Assembly (NCBI GenBank): GCA_052180195.1
Contig: CP197469.1
Length of the DNA: 64,000 nt
Source: Gottfriedia sp002574545
GTDB taxonomy: Bacteria; Bacillota; Bacilli; Bacillales; Bacillaceae_G
Direction: 5' to 3' (one strand)
The notes below the pieces were generated by a model that had not been told where the DNA came from, searched no databases, and saw only the letters and a program-made list of their open reading frames with translations. Positions 1-9,475 of the stretch are shown here, one piece after another (position 1 is the stretch's first letter; the number at the start of each line of letters is the position of its first letter). The position numbers and the translations under genes were made by a program.

Positions 1-232
1 AACCTACTTTAGTTAAGTTTGGTCCTACAACCCCTTGTAATTGATCACCATGACAGCTAACACATGTTTGAGCGTATATTTCATCTGGTTTAGTAGAAGC
101 TGTTTGCTCTTGTTTTTTATCACCATTGGCAATTTCATCAGCTTGCTTAGCACCTTTTAATGAAATAATTAGCATGACTGCGATTCCTAATGCTGCAATT
201 AATGCAAAAGGAATTAATGGATTTCGTTTCAT
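1..232 (-). CDS. cccA: Cytochrome c-550 (membrane-anchored c-type cytochrome), 3' part outside window
   Basis: This is the N-terminal 77 codons of a small membrane-anchored cytochrome c that carries electrons on the outer face of the membrane. The start is ATG at 230-232, preceded by a GGGGG-type ribosome site. The reading shows a hydrophobic anchor at residues 5-24, a polar linker, and the haem-attachment motif CVSCH followed by GPNL. It lies downstream of sigA on the same strand, which is the position of cccA in B. subtilis. The distal Met ligand is beyond the window edge, so the gene is partial only because of the window boundary. Confidence 0.9.
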   Translation of the reverse strand, partial: MKRNPLIPFALIAALGIAVMLIISLKGAKQADEIANGDKKQEQTASTKPDEIYAQTCVSCHGDQLQGVVGPNLTKVG

Positions 233-995
233 TATGATCCCCCTTATGTAACCCCTTAAAAAATGATATAAATTACTATAACATTATTATTGTATACGAT
301 TAAAAACAATAAAAAAAGTATTATATTGGATAAATTTAAAAATTGTTAAACGATTTCAAAATTATATAAACCTTCCTACTATTAAGAAGTAAATTCTACA
401 TAGTATAAATGCAAATTATATTTGTATAAACTCACCTCTCGATAAATGAAATAAGTAAGTTTTTTTAAGAAACCAATTTAACCCTTTCTTCAACCATTTT
501 ACTTTTCATTTGATTTTAATCATTCCCACGAAAACTAAAGCAAAAGATTCTACCATTCCATTAAATAATTGCTATTACGATATAGGTAATATGTCTTTAA
601 ACAATTTATTTTATATTTAGTAGTATTGAACTAATTATAAAAATTATTAAAAAAGTAGAGAAAATGAGTATTTGCAAATTTAAAGACAATTCTGTAAAAT
701 AAAGTAAATAGATATCCAATTGTTTAAAATGATGGAATTACTACTAGCATCTCCATAATTTATATTAACCATTTTTGCTTAAATTATCCTTTGATTCTTT
801 TTTAGAATAAATCATTAAAGATCAATTTCATTCTAAGAGAATCTGATTTCCATCACTCTTTAGTTAACCGTTTTAGCATTAACTAGTATGTAGCATAGCA
901 CTACAATTGTCTATTTAGAACAGACATTCGATATATTTTGACATTTTTTTATTGTGACATATGTACTAATTAAAACGTTTTCATTTTCTTTTAGA
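233..995. other. Intergenic region between sigA and cccA
   Basis: About 760 bases of very AT-rich sequence. I see no open frame with a ribosome site. A cre-like sequence, TTAAAACGTTTTCA (13/14 on the minus strand), lies at 970-983, but it is about 740 bases upstream of cccA. The cccA promoter must be in this stretch, and I could not place it convincingly. Confidence 0.5.
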
Positions 996-1030
996 TGAAA
1001 AAAAAGTTTACCCTATTACGGATAAACTCT
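996..1030 (-). terminator. Intrinsic terminator after sigA
   Basis: The inverted repeat at 1005-1013 and 1020-1028 forms a 9-bp stem (one G-U pair) with a 6-base loop. On the minus strand it is followed by a run of U, starting 14 bases after the sigA stop codon. Confidence 0.85.
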
Positions 1031-1041
1031 TTTTAAACATC

Positions 1042-2160
1042 CTATTCTAAGAAATCTTTTAGACGTTTGCTGCGGCTTGGATGACGTAATTTACGTAGAG
1101 CTTTTGCTTCAATTTGACGAATACGCTCACGTGTAACCCCAAATACTTTACCAACTTCTTCTAAAGTACGAGTGCGTCCGTCATCTAAACCAAATCGTAA
1201 ACGTAGAACATTTTCTTCACGATCTGTTAATGTATCAAGAACATCTTCTAATTGCTCTTTTAGCATTTCATAAGCTGCATGCTCTGCTGGAGAAGTTGCT
1301 TCAGAATCTTCGATGAAATCACCTAAGTGTGAATCATCTTCTTCACCAATTGGTGTTTCTAATGAAACTGGCTCTTGAGCAATTTTAAGGATTTCTCTAA
1401 CTTTTTCTGGTGGTAAATCCATTTCTTCACCAATTTCTTCAGGAGATGGCTCGCGACCTAAATCTTGAAGCAATTGACGTTGAACACGAATTAATTTATT
1501 AATTGTTTCCACCATATGAACTGGAATACGGATCGTTCTTGCTTGGTCAGCAATTGCACGAGTAATCGCTTGACGAATCCACCAAGTAGCATATGTACTA
1601 AATTTATAACCTTTACGATAATCAAACTTTTCAACGGCTTTGATTAATCCCATATTACCTTCTTGAATAAGGTCTAGGAATAACATACCACGTCCTACGT
1701 AACGTTTTGCAATACTAACTACTAATCGTAAGTTCGCTTCCGCTAGACGTCGTTTCGCTTCCTCATCGCCTTCTTCAATTCGTTTCGCTAAATTGATTTC
1801 ATCTTGTCCAGAAAGTAAATCAACTCGACCAATTTCTTTTAGGTACATACGTACTGGGTCATTTATTTTTACTCCAGGAGGAACACTTAAATCATTTAAG
1901 TCAAATTCTTCTTCCTTTTCTAATTGAGCTCCTCTAGGTTCGTCATCAGCGTCACCAACAATATCAATACCTTGTTCACCTAGTTGCTCATAAAATTCTT
2001 CAAGTTGATCTGAATCAATTTCAAATCCATTTAAACGATCTGCAATTTCTTCATATGTAATTACACCACGTTTTTTACTATTTTCAATTAATAATGCTTT
2101 TACTTGATCAAGTGTTACTTCTGTTTCCGTATCTTTAGAACGAGCCGATTTATCAGCCAT
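1042..2160 (-). CDS. sigA: RNA polymerase primary sigma factor SigA (sigma-70/RpoD)
   Basis: This is the housekeeping sigma factor that directs core RNA polymerase to -10/-35 promoters. I chose the ATG at 2160, giving 372 residues (MADKSARS...), because GGAGGGG lies 6 bases upstream. An earlier in-frame ATG at 2193 has no such site. Region 1.1 is at the N terminus. Region 2 contains FSTYATWWIRQAITRAI, the -10 recognition and melting segment. The C-terminal region 4.2 helix-turn-helix includes VTRERIRQIEAKALRKLR. It follows dnaG by 29 bases in the classic dnaG-sigA operon and is closed by a terminator. Confidence 0.97.
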   Translation of the reverse strand: MADKSARSKDTETEVTLDQVKALLIENSKKRGVITYEEIADRLNGFEIDSDQLEEFYEQLGEQGIDIVGDADDEPRGAQLEKEEEFDLNDLSVPPGVKINDPVRMYLKEIGRVDLLSGQDEINLAKRIEEGDEEAKRRLAEANLRLVVSIAKRYVGRGMLFLDLIQEGNMGLIKAVEKFDYRKGYKFSTYATWWIRQAITRAIADQARTIRIPVHMVETINKLIRVQRQLLQDLGREPSPEEIGEEMDLPPEKVREILKIAQEPVSLETPIGEEDDSHLGDFIEDSEATSPAEHAAYEMLKEQLEDVLDTLTDREENVLRLRFGLDDGRTRTLEEVGKVFGVTRERIRQIEAKALRKLRHPSRSKRLKDFLE

Positions 2161-2189
2161 CTGTTCCCCTCCTTCGAAAAGTTCGCGAA

Positions 2190-3998
2190 TCATTTAACAT
2201 ATTTCATACTAGATCTTAGCTGTGTAATTTGTTGGAGAATCGTTGCAGCTTTTACAAAATCTCCTTCACGTTCAGCTTTTTTCAGATCTATTTCTTTTTC
2301 ACGTATACGTTGTTGTTTATCATAGTTGTTTAATGCATCTAAATAATCCTTTAACTCTCGCTCTGTTAGTTCAGGTGCTATCTGTAAATTGACAATTTTT
2401 GAAACTACTTCAAGTAACCTTTTTGAAGGAAGGTAATTCATAAATTTACTAATATTAGACTCATTGCCCTCTTCATAATAAGCATAAAGATGGATTATAA
2501 TCTCGGAATAATCATTATTGTAGAATAGACCCTGATATTGCTGTCTTACTTTTTCAGCTACTTCCCTGCTATTTAACATATGAGCTAAAAGTAATTGTTC
2601 AGCTCTAACATGTGCGGGTAGAAGTGTCTTATTTGTAATATCGCGTTTGATATCAGTTTTTACTTCTGTTACATTAGATATACGATTTGCCTGATTACTA
2701 TATTGTCCAAATTCCTTCTTAAGTACTTCAATCGAGATAGAAAACTCTTTTGAGAGTTGATTTAAGTAATAATCTTGTTCAATCAATTGACTTAGTTTAG
2801 CAATTTCCTGTAGCATTTCTTTAATATACTGAAATTTTACAGTTTCATCTAAAAGATTTTTTCCTTTTCGATGATATTGCATTTTAAAACTCATTAATGA
2901 TACACTAGCTTCAATAATAGAGGTATTAAATTTTTCTGGACCAAATTTTCTTATATATTCATCTGGATCTAAGCCATCAGGCATTTGTGCAACTTTAATT
3001 GTAAATCCTTCTTTTTGAAGAATTTTAGCTGCTTTTTCAGTTGCGTTAATACCGGCCTGATCTGAATCATAGCAAATAATAATTTGATCAACAGATGTTT
3101 TCAAGACTTTTGCTTGATCCTCTGTCAATGAAGTTCCCATAGTTGCGACTGCATCATGGACACCAGCTCTAAACGCAGAAATGACATCTGCAAAACCTTC
3201 CATCAAAATTGCCCGATTTTGCTTTCGCATGACATTCTTTGCTTGGTAAAATTGATATAATAATTTTCCTTTATGGAAAATTGAAGATTCAGGACTATTT
3301 AGATATTTTGGTGATCCTTCACCCATTATTCTTCCGCTGAATGCAACAATTTTTCCTTGATGGTTATGAATTGGAAAGATTAATCGATTTCGAAATCGAT
3401 CATAGTAATTACCATCACGTTCACTTCGAATAACTAAACCAGCTTTCTCCATGATCGGCATTGGATAGCCACGTTTTTCTAACACCTTAGTAACAGCATC
3501 CCAAGAATCTAAAGCAACCCCAAGCTCAAAATGCTTTATTTCCTCTTTAGAAATTCCTCTGTTAAGAAGGTATTCTAACGCTTGTTTACCTTCTGTTGTG
3601 TTAACTAATAGATGATGATAGTACTTTTTTACAAACTCATGAGCTTCAAGCATAATGCCTTGCTCTGTAGCTTGTGGATTCTTCACTGTGTCAACTGCAT
3701 CTGAAGGTAAAGTGATATTTGTCTTTTTTGCAAGCTGATGGACAGACTCTTGAAAGTTTAGCCCTTCAAGCTGCATAATGAAAGAAATCGCATTTCCTCC
3801 AGCACCGCATCCAAAACAATGAAAAATTTGTTTCTCTGGAGACACAGAAAAAGATGGTGTACTTTCTCCATGAAAAGGACAAAGTCCAAAATAATTTCTT
3901 CCTTGTTTTTTCAGAGGAACATATTCACTTACTACATCAACTATGTCAACTGACTGACGAACCTGTTCGACAAGTTCATCGGGAATTCTGTTTCCCAT
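2190..3998 (-). CDS. dnaG: DNA primase
   Basis: DnaG synthesises the RNA primers for lagging-strand and initiation synthesis and works with the replicative helicase. The 602 residues contain an N-terminal zinc ribbon (C40, H43, C61, C64). The RNA-polymerase core has the RFRNR motif at 201-205. The TOPRIM acidic residues are E267 and the D311/D313 pair in YDSDQAG. A C-terminal helicase-interaction domain follows. The length matches Bacillus DnaG. GGAG lies 8 bases before the ATG. The gene starts the dnaG-sigA transcription unit after a 500-base gap from yqfL. Confidence 0.97.
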   Translation of the reverse strand: MGNRIPDELVEQVRQSVDIVDVVSEYVPLKKQGRNYFGLCPFHGESTPSFSVSPEKQIFHCFGCGAGGNAISFIMQLEGLNFQESVHQLAKKTNITLPSDAVDTVKNPQATEQGIMLEAHEFVKKYYHHLLVNTTEGKQALEYLLNRGISKEEIKHFELGVALDSWDAVTKVLEKRGYPMPIMEKAGLVIRSERDGNYYDRFRNRLIFPIHNHQGKIVAFSGRIMGEGSPKYLNSPESSIFHKGKLLYQFYQAKNVMRKQNRAILMEGFADVISAFRAGVHDAVATMGTSLTEDQAKVLKTSVDQIIICYDSDQAGINATEKAAKILQKEGFTIKVAQMPDGLDPDEYIRKFGPEKFNTSIIEASVSLMSFKMQYHRKGKNLLDETVKFQYIKEMLQEIAKLSQLIEQDYYLNQLSKEFSISIEVLKKEFGQYSNQANRISNVTEVKTDIKRDITNKTLLPAHVRAEQLLLAHMLNSREVAEKVRQQYQGLFYNNDYSEIIIHLYAYYEEGNESNISKFMNYLPSKRLLEVVSKIVNLQIAPELTERELKDYLDALNNYDKQQRIREKEIDLKKAEREGDFVKAATILQQITQLRSSMKYVK

Positions 3999-4001
3999 AC
4001 T

Positions 4002-4470
4002 GACAGCTCCATATACTATTTTATTCGATAAAACTCACTGTATTCCTTCATAATTCGACAAAAATATTTCCATATATTTTAACTTAAGTTTATTTTCGTT
4101 ATTTATATATGAATTAATCATTTTATCTAAAAAGAAGTCTAAACAGTAGTACATAAGCATTGCATTCAACTGCTAGTTCTGGTTTTCATTAACCCATTTA
4201 TTTATCGCTTATGATTAATTTCTACACGTCTTTTGTAATTCCTTCAAAACATGTATCGATTTATGTAGTTTTATTTCCATCTTTCAATAAACTAGGAAGC
4301 ACATATTCATAGTTTATTCGTAAGTATAAAAAGTTAAACCTATTATTAGTTCATTTCATACAATTTTTTATTATAATCTATTTTAAATAGGAAATCTAGC
4401 AATAAGTACTAAAGAATTTCAACTTTTATTTGCGAACTAATTTAATGAAAAGTTTTATTAGAAAAGTTGA
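4002..4470. other. Intergenic region upstream of dnaG
   Basis: About 470 AT-rich bases with no supported gene. The region should carry the dnaG-sigA promoters, which in B. subtilis include several start sites. I could not identify a confident -35/-10 pair. Confidence 0.4.
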
Positions 4471-4500
4471 AAACACATTAGATTACTCTAATGTGTCAGC
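4465..4500 (-). terminator. Hairpin terminator after yqfL
   Basis: A perfect 10-bp stem with a 4-base loop at 4473-4496 lies about 30 bases after the yqfL stop on the minus strand. The trailing U run is short (UUUU), so it is a moderate intrinsic terminator. Confidence 0.65.
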
Positions 4501-4527
4501 TAAATAAAAATCGTTCATCATTTTTAA

Positions 4528-5340
4528 TTATCTTATCTGCTTACTTTGATAATAATAATTTAATATTACATTAGCGGATTCTTCTACTGCCTTACTTGAA
4601 ACATCTACAACTTTGCAACCAATTTGGTTCACAACATCATTGAAATGTTTTAGTTCATCTTCAATCCTTTTAATATTAGCATAACTAGCCCCGTCATGAA
4701 GTCCTAATGAAATTAGACGTTCTTTTCGAATATGGTTTAACTTTTCAGGAGAAATCATTAGCCCAATACACTTTTCTTTCGGAACCTTAAGTAGTTGTTC
4801 TGGTGGATCTACTTCTGGAACTAAAGGCACATTGGCAACTTTAAATCCTTTATGCGCAAGATATTGTGATAAAGGAGTTTTAGATGTTCTAGATACTCCA
4901 ATTAAGACGATATCAGCTTTTTCTATACCTCTTGGATCTCTTCCATCATCATATTTAACAGCAAATTCAATTGCCTCTATACGTTGGAAATAATCTTCGT
5001 CTAATTTCCGAACAACTCCAGGTTCATTTCTAGGCTCAAGTTTATGAATCGTTGAAATTTTATCGATTAATGGACCGATTAAGTCGTATACGATAACGCC
5101 TGCACCTTTGGCTTCTTCTAATAATTTCTTTCTCATATCAGGTTTTACTAATGTAAATACAATAATACCATTATTTTCTTTTGCTACTTGAACTATTTCA
5201 ATTAATGTTGCATTATCTTCAACGTATGGTACACGTCTAATCTCGAATTTTTCATGAAATTGACTAATAGCTGCCTTTACGACATGCTCTGCTGTTTCAC
5301 CAACAGAATCTGATACAACATAAACGATTGAATTGCCCAT
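4528..5340 (-). CDS. yqfL: Pyruvate, phosphate dikinase regulatory protein (DUF299 kinase/phosphorylase)
   Basis: This family of bifunctional ADP-dependent kinases and Pi-dependent phosphorylases controls pyruvate phosphate dikinase (or PEP synthase) by Thr phosphorylation. The 270-residue length is typical. The N terminus reads MGNSIVYVVSDSVGETAEHV, the family signature, and a P-loop-like GVSRTSKT lies at 148-155. AGGTG stands 5 bases before the ATG. It sits 20 bases behind ccpN, as in B. subtilis, where the two act together in gluconeogenic control. Confidence 0.93.
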   Translation of the reverse strand: MGNSIVYVVSDSVGETAEHVVKAAISQFHEKFEIRRVPYVEDNATLIEIVQVAKENNGIIVFTLVKPDMRKKLLEEAKGAGVIVYDLIGPLIDKISTIHKLEPRNEPGVVRKLDEDYFQRIEAIEFAVKYDDGRDPRGIEKADIVLIGVSRTSKTPLSQYLAHKGFKVANVPLVPEVDPPEQLLKVPKEKCIGLMISPEKLNHIRKERLISLGLHDGASYANIKRIEDELKHFNDVVNQIGCKVVDVSSKAVEESANVILNYYYQSKQIR

Positions 5341-5360
5341 ATGTTCACCTCTTAACTTTA

Positions 5361-5999
5361 CTAAAACATATCATTGTTCATTAAGTCTACAATCGCACGA
5401 GTAAAATTTGTTTTTGTAAATCGACCAATAACCTCAAGTCCATGCTCACTTTCACGAACAACAGGGACAGCATCAATTTGTTTTTCAATTAAACTCTTAG
5501 CTACATTATAAATTGTATCATCTTTATAGCAAATTGTAATGTTTGGCATCCTCGTCATAATAATATCTACCGGTAATGTATGCAAATCTTTATTCCCTAT
5601 ACTTGCACGGAGTAAATCTTTTCTCGAAAGTACTCCAGTTAAAACCGAATTTTGATCAACAACAAATAATGTTCCTACATCCTCAAGAAACATTGTAACA
5701 ATCGCATCATACACTGATGAACTTCGATCTACGACAACAGGAATCGCCTGAAATTCCTTTACGGTCAATTTTTTAATTCTGTCAATGACTTGTGCACCAC
5801 TTGTTCTTCCTGTGTAATAATATCCTACTCGCGGTCTTGCCTCTAAAAAACCAGTCATTGTAAGAATAGCTAAATCCGGGCGAAGCGTAGCTCTAGTAAG
5901 TGCTAGCTTATCTGCTATATGTTCACCTGTAATTGGTCCATTATTTTTTACAATTTCAAGAATTTGAGTTTGTCTTTTTGTCAGTTCGATTTCCCTCAC
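5361..5999 (-). CDS. ccpN: Catabolite repressor CcpN (HTH plus CBS pair)
   Basis: CcpN represses gluconeogenic genes (gapB, pckA) and the sr1 RNA when glycolytic carbon is present. The 212 residues contain an N-terminal winged helix (about 8-60, including TRATLRPDLAILTMTGFLEA) and two CBS domains (about 75-205) that bind the effector nucleotide. The first residues IELTKRQ align with the N terminus of CcpN. The start is GTG at 5997-5999, and the only purine-rich stretch, AGGGG, abuts it, so the start has unusual spacing. It is co-transcribed with yqfL. Confidence 0.93.
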   Translation of the reverse strand: MREIELTKRQTQILEIVKNNGPITGEHIADKLALTRATLRPDLAILTMTGFLEARPRVGYYYTGRTSGAQVIDRIKKLTVKEFQAIPVVVDRSSSVYDAIVTMFLEDVGTLFVVDQNSVLTGVLSRKDLLRASIGNKDLHTLPVDIIMTRMPNITICYKDDTIYNVAKSLIEKQIDAVPVVRESEHGLEVIGRFTKTNFTRAIVDLMNNDMF

Positions 6000-6057
6000 C
6001 CCTAACTATCCAATATGTTATACTCTCTAATAAATATTATATACTATTTTTACAATT

Positions 6058-6096
6058 TAAAAAAGAAAGAAGGAAATAGGTAGCCTATTTCCTTCC
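6058..6096 (-). terminator. Terminator after recO
   Basis: A 12-bp perfect stem (6069-6080 with 6084-6095) and a 3-base loop ends at the recO stop codon. It is followed on the minus strand by a U-rich tract, and it separates recO from ccpN. Confidence 0.85.
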
Positions 6097-6882
6097 TTAG
6101 GTTTCTGAATTTTTATTAGTTTTCAGAAAATTTTCCATGTTTTTTAATTGCTCTAAAAATTTTCGTGACTTTAAATAGATCCCACTATATTCATCATAAA
6201 AAGAAAATAAAATTTGTTGTAAGTTTTTCTTTGTTGCATCACTAACCTCAATTTTACCAAGCCGATTTACATCAAAATGATAAAATAACCTCATTAACTT
6301 AACCGACTTTTCAGTGACTGAAAATGCATATGGATCAGTATGTTTACAACGCTGACATAAAAACCCACCTTCTCTAACAGAAAAAGCTACAAAAATATTT
6401 TCATTCGCACTGCATTTACAATTTATACATTGATCAAAAAATGGGTGGTATCCTAATACAGGTATCATTTTCGTCATAAATAAATAAGTCAAAACTTCAG
6501 CGTCAGAACCTTCATTCATGTGCTGAAGTAATTGAAGGAGCAATTCAAATAAATACGGATTATTTTTTTTCTCTTCAACCGCTTTATCAGTCAACTCTAC
6601 AATAATTGATGCATATGCAGTGGCAACTAAATCACTTCTTAATTCACGAAATGAATCAATTAGTTCTCCCTGACTTAATGTACCAAGACCAGACCCTTTT
6701 TGAATTAAAAACGACCCATATGTAAAGAGTTGTGTAACAGAAGCAAGTCGACTATTTGTCTTCTTTGCTCCTCTTGCCACAACTCCTATCTTACCTAATT
6801 CTCTTGTTAAGAGAGTAATAATAACATTTGATTCTCCATAAGCGTTAGCTCGTAATACAATTCCTTCTACACGCTGTAACAA
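6097..6882 (-). CDS. recO: DNA repair protein RecO
   Basis: RecO loads RecA onto SSB-coated single strands, with RecR and RecF, in recombinational repair. The 261-residue protein has an N-terminal OB fold (about 1-80) and a helical domain. Its zinc site is formed by the pairs CINCKC and CQRC near residues 152-180. The start is TTG at 6880-6882 with GGTGAG just upstream, and the N terminus MLQRVEGIVLRA matches the family. It follows yqzL by 27 bases. Confidence 0.95.
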   Translation of the reverse strand: MLQRVEGIVLRANAYGESNVIITLLTRELGKIGVVARGAKKTNSRLASVTQLFTYGSFLIQKGSGLGTLSQGELIDSFRELRSDLVATAYASIIVELTDKAVEEKKNNPYLFELLLQLLQHMNEGSDAEVLTYLFMTKMIPVLGYHPFFDQCINCKCSANENIFVAFSVREGGFLCQRCKHTDPYAFSVTEKSVKLMRLFYHFDVNRLGKIEVSDATKKNLQQILFSFYDEYSGIYLKSRKFLEQLKNMENFLKTNKNSET

Positions 6883-6909
6883 TTAACTCACCATCCAATT
6901 GGATGAAGG

Positions 6910-7053
6910 TTAAGTATGTAGGGAATCAATATCAGCTATTTCTTCATCAATGTAACTTTTCTGATCCACATGTTCCTGTTCAAGCTGTTTAAACAATAAA
7001 TATGTCTCAACATTTCCAGTTTTAGAAAAGACATCCCAGGTAAAATTCAACAT
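6910..7053 (-). CDS. yqzL: YqzL-family small protein
   Basis: A 47-residue protein read from ATG at 7051-7053 with AAAGGTGG 7 bases upstream. It starts MLNFTWDVFSKTGNVETYLL, which matches YqzL, a small acidic-tailed Bacillus protein of unknown function encoded between era and recO. The conserved position and N-terminal motif make this a real gene. No function is assigned. Confidence 0.88.
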   Translation of the reverse strand: MLNFTWDVFSKTGNVETYLLFKQLEQEHVDQKSYIDEEIADIDSLHT

Positions 7054-7284
7054 TGAGAAACCACCTTTCAAGAATAGCTACAACTCATTGCTCATTACCT
7101 ATAGCCAATTACTTTCCCTGCTTACTTATAATGTGACCTTCTCTCCCGATTTTCATGTGTATAAAATTTATTAAAATTACAAATAAAATGCTTGCAAAAT
7201 TACAAGAACTATGTTTTTGGGTCTTGAACAAACGGTCATATTCTAGCCCTCTAATACTTTACCCAATCCCTTAAATTTTGCCTA

Positions 7285-8193
7285 TTAATACTCATCTTCA
7301 CGGAAACCTAAATCTCTTAATTGAGACATACGATTTCGCCAATCTTTTTGAACCTTAACCCACAACTCTAAGAATACTTTTGTATCAAGTAAGTTTTCTA
7401 TATCTAATCTAGCACGCTTGCCAACCTCTTTTAACATGCTACCTTGCTTACCGATAATAATTCCTTTTTGGGAAGATCGTTCAACGACAATAGTTGCATT
7501 GACGTATATTGCATTTCCTTCTGGTCTTCTTTCAATTTGCTCAATAATAACAGCAATTGAATGGGGAACCTCTTCTCTAGTCAAATGCAATACTTTTTCT
7601 CTTATTAATTCTGAAATGATAAATCTTTCAGGATGATCTGTTACTTGATTTGCAGGATAATATTGTGGACCTTCTGGTAAATAACTTTTAATTACTTTTA
7701 ATAAACGATCAACATTATTCCCTTGTAATGCTGAGATTGGAACAATTTCAGCAAATTTGAATAAATCTTTGTATTTATTAATTAAATCAAATAATTGATC
7801 AGGATGAATTGTATCAATTTTATTAATGACTAAAATAACTGGACTACGACTACCTTGCAGCTTCTCAATAATAAATTCATCCCCACGACCAAATCCTTCA
7901 TTGGCATTTACCATAAATAACGTAGCGTCAACATCTTTAATTGATTCTTGAGCTACCTTTACCATAAAATCACCAAGTTTATGTTTTGGTTTATGGATTC
8001 CTGGCGTGTCAATAAAGACAATTTGTGCATCATCTTCTGTAAAAACGCCTTGAATTTTATTACGAGTTGTTTGAGGTTTATCACTCATTATAGCTATTTT
8101 TTGACCAATTACTCGATTTAAGAATGTACTCTTCCCTACATTTGGTCTACCTATAATTGAGACAAAACCTGATTTATAACTTTCTTTATTCAT
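7285..8193 (-). CDS. era: GTPase Era
   Basis: Era is an essential GTPase that binds the 3' end of 16S rRNA and promotes 30S maturation. The 302 residues show the GTPase motifs G1 GRPNVGKS (15-22), the G2 region QTTRNKI, G3 DTPG (62-65) and G4 NKID (124-127). A C-terminal KH domain carries GKQGSMLKEVG. Its start overlaps the end of cdd by 8 bases, which suggests translational coupling, and ybeY, another 30S-maturation factor, is close by. Confidence 0.97.
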   Translation of the reverse strand: MNKESYKSGFVSIIGRPNVGKSTFLNRVIGQKIAIMSDKPQTTRNKIQGVFTEDDAQIVFIDTPGIHKPKHKLGDFMVKVAQESIKDVDATLFMVNANEGFGRGDEFIIEKLQGSRSPVILVINKIDTIHPDQLFDLINKYKDLFKFAEIVPISALQGNNVDRLLKVIKSYLPEGPQYYPANQVTDHPERFIISELIREKVLHLTREEVPHSIAVIIEQIERRPEGNAIYVNATIVVERSSQKGIIIGKQGSMLKEVGKRARLDIENLLDTKVFLELWVKVQKDWRNRMSQLRDLGFREDEY

Positions 8194-8584
8194 TCAAATC
8201 CTCCGATGTAAATGCTCCTGGCAATAATTCTTTTACTGTTGTTTCTTTTATTACTCCATTTAAGTTTGATAAATAGACGACTGTATCTGGACCACTTAGT
8301 TCAAATAAAACTTGACGGCACGCCCCACACGGTGCAACAGGTCCCTCAGTATCAGCGACAACTGCCACTGCTGAAAACTCTGTAATGCCATCTGAATATG
8401 CTTTAAATAATGCAGTTCGTTCTGCACAATTCGTTAGACCATATGATGCATTTTCAATGTTACAACCATGAATAACTTGGCCATCCTTTGTAAGCAAAGC
8501 TGCACCAACTTGAAATTTCGAATATGGTACATATGCGTTTTCTCTAGCTTTTATCGCTTCATTAATAAGTTGTTGTTTATCCAT
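8186..8584 (-). CDS. cdd: Cytidine deaminase
   Basis: This enzyme deaminates cytidine and deoxycytidine to uridine and deoxyuridine in pyrimidine salvage. The 132-residue length is that of the tetrameric Bacillus-type enzyme. Zinc is bound by C53, C86 and C89, and E55 in the CAE motif is the proton shuttle (TNCAERT, then PCGACRQ). AGGAGG lies 7 bases before the ATG. It overlaps era. Confidence 0.97.
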   Translation of the reverse strand: MDKQQLINEAIKARENAYVPYSKFQVGAALLTKDGQVIHGCNIENASYGLTNCAERTALFKAYSDGITEFSAVAVVADTEGPVAPCGACRQVLFELSGPDTVVYLSNLNGVIKETTVKELLPGAFTSEDLNE

Positions 8585-8628
8585 TATATAGCCTCCTATA
8601 TAAGCCCGAACACGAAATTGGGGTCTTA

Positions 8629-9009
8629 TTAACGTAGTATAGTAAAATACGGAAAAAATAGCAAAGCACCTATAATGATTGAAACAATCGCAGCAACTAA
8701 CACCGCACCTGCAGCTACATCCTTCGCTTTTTTGGCTAAAGGATGTTTAGTCGGTGATGCTAAATCTACAACCGCTTCAATTGAAGTATTAACAAGCTCT
8801 AGCGAAATGACAATTGTAATAATAAGCAAAAGGATTAACCAATCTATTCGACTAATATGTAAATAAAATGCAAGACCGATTGAAAGGAGTGCTGCAAATA
8901 AGTGGATTTTTATATTTCTTTCATCCTTAATGACTTTAAAAATTCCACTAAATGCAAAACCAAAAGATTTATATAATGGCGCCCTTTTTTTAGAGTCTTT
9001 CAAGGCCAT
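8629..9009 (-). CDS. dgkA: Undecaprenol kinase (DgkA family)
   Basis: A small integral-membrane lipid kinase of 126 residues. Gram-positive members phosphorylate undecaprenol, feeding the lipid carrier pool for peptidoglycan. Three membrane helices are visible (about 32-50, 54-72, 96-120). The conserved residues include DERN, ELVNTSIEAVVD and KDVAAGAV. It overlaps the end of ybeY by 20 bases in the same operon order as B. subtilis. Confidence 0.93.
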   Translation of the reverse strand: MALKDSKKRAPLYKSFGFAFSGIFKVIKDERNIKIHLFAALLSIGLAFYLHISRIDWLILLLIITIVISLELVNTSIEAVVDLASPTKHPLAKKAKDVAAGAVLVAAIVSIIIGALLFFPYFTILR

Positions 9010-9466
9010 ATTTTTCTAATATTTCCTTTTGTTTTGTAAACATCACTTTCTCATCAGCTTCATTCATATGATCATAACCAAGTAAATGTAAACATCCATG
9101 AACTGCTAAAAAACCTAATTCACGACGGAACGAATGACCATACTCCTCAGCTTGTCTCTTTGTAGTAGGAATCGAAATGACAATATCGCCTAAAGTACGA
9201 GGTAAGTCAACTCCAATGATTTCAATTTCTCCTTCTCCTAATTCTTCCATAGGAAAAGAAATAACATCAGTAGCACGATCCTTCTCTCGATATTCTTTGT
9301 TAATTTCATGAATTCTTTCATCATCTACAAATGAAACGGCAATTTCAACTTCACCCGTTACACCTTCATATTCAAGTGCACATTCGAGCAAACCCTTTAT
9401 ATCAGATTGCTGTTCTTTCGTCACTTCATTTGTTTCATCTATAAAATCAATTTCTAATTGAACCAT
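8990..9466 (-). CDS. ybeY: Endoribonuclease YbeY (rRNA maturation)
   Basis: A metal-dependent single-strand endoribonuclease involved in 16S rRNA 3' processing and ribosome quality control. The 158 residues end with the zinc motif HGCLHLLGYDH (H-x3-H-x5-H). AAGGTGAG precedes the ATG by a few bases. It lies between pgpH and dgkA and overlaps dgkA. The partner GTPase Era is encoded 800 bases downstream. Confidence 0.95.
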   Translation of the reverse strand: MVQLEIDFIDETNEVTKEQQSDIKGLLECALEYEGVTGEVEIAVSFVDDERIHEINKEYREKDRATDVISFPMEELGEGEIEIIGVDLPRTLGDIVISIPTTKRQAEEYGHSFRRELGFLAVHGCLHLLGYDHMNEADEKVMFTKQKEILEKYGLERL

Positions 9467-9475
9467 TATCTCACC

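Noticed and set aside
970..983. cre-like site near the sigA terminator
   Set aside because: It is about 740 bases from the cccA start, with no promoter next to it, so regulation of cccA cannot be supported.
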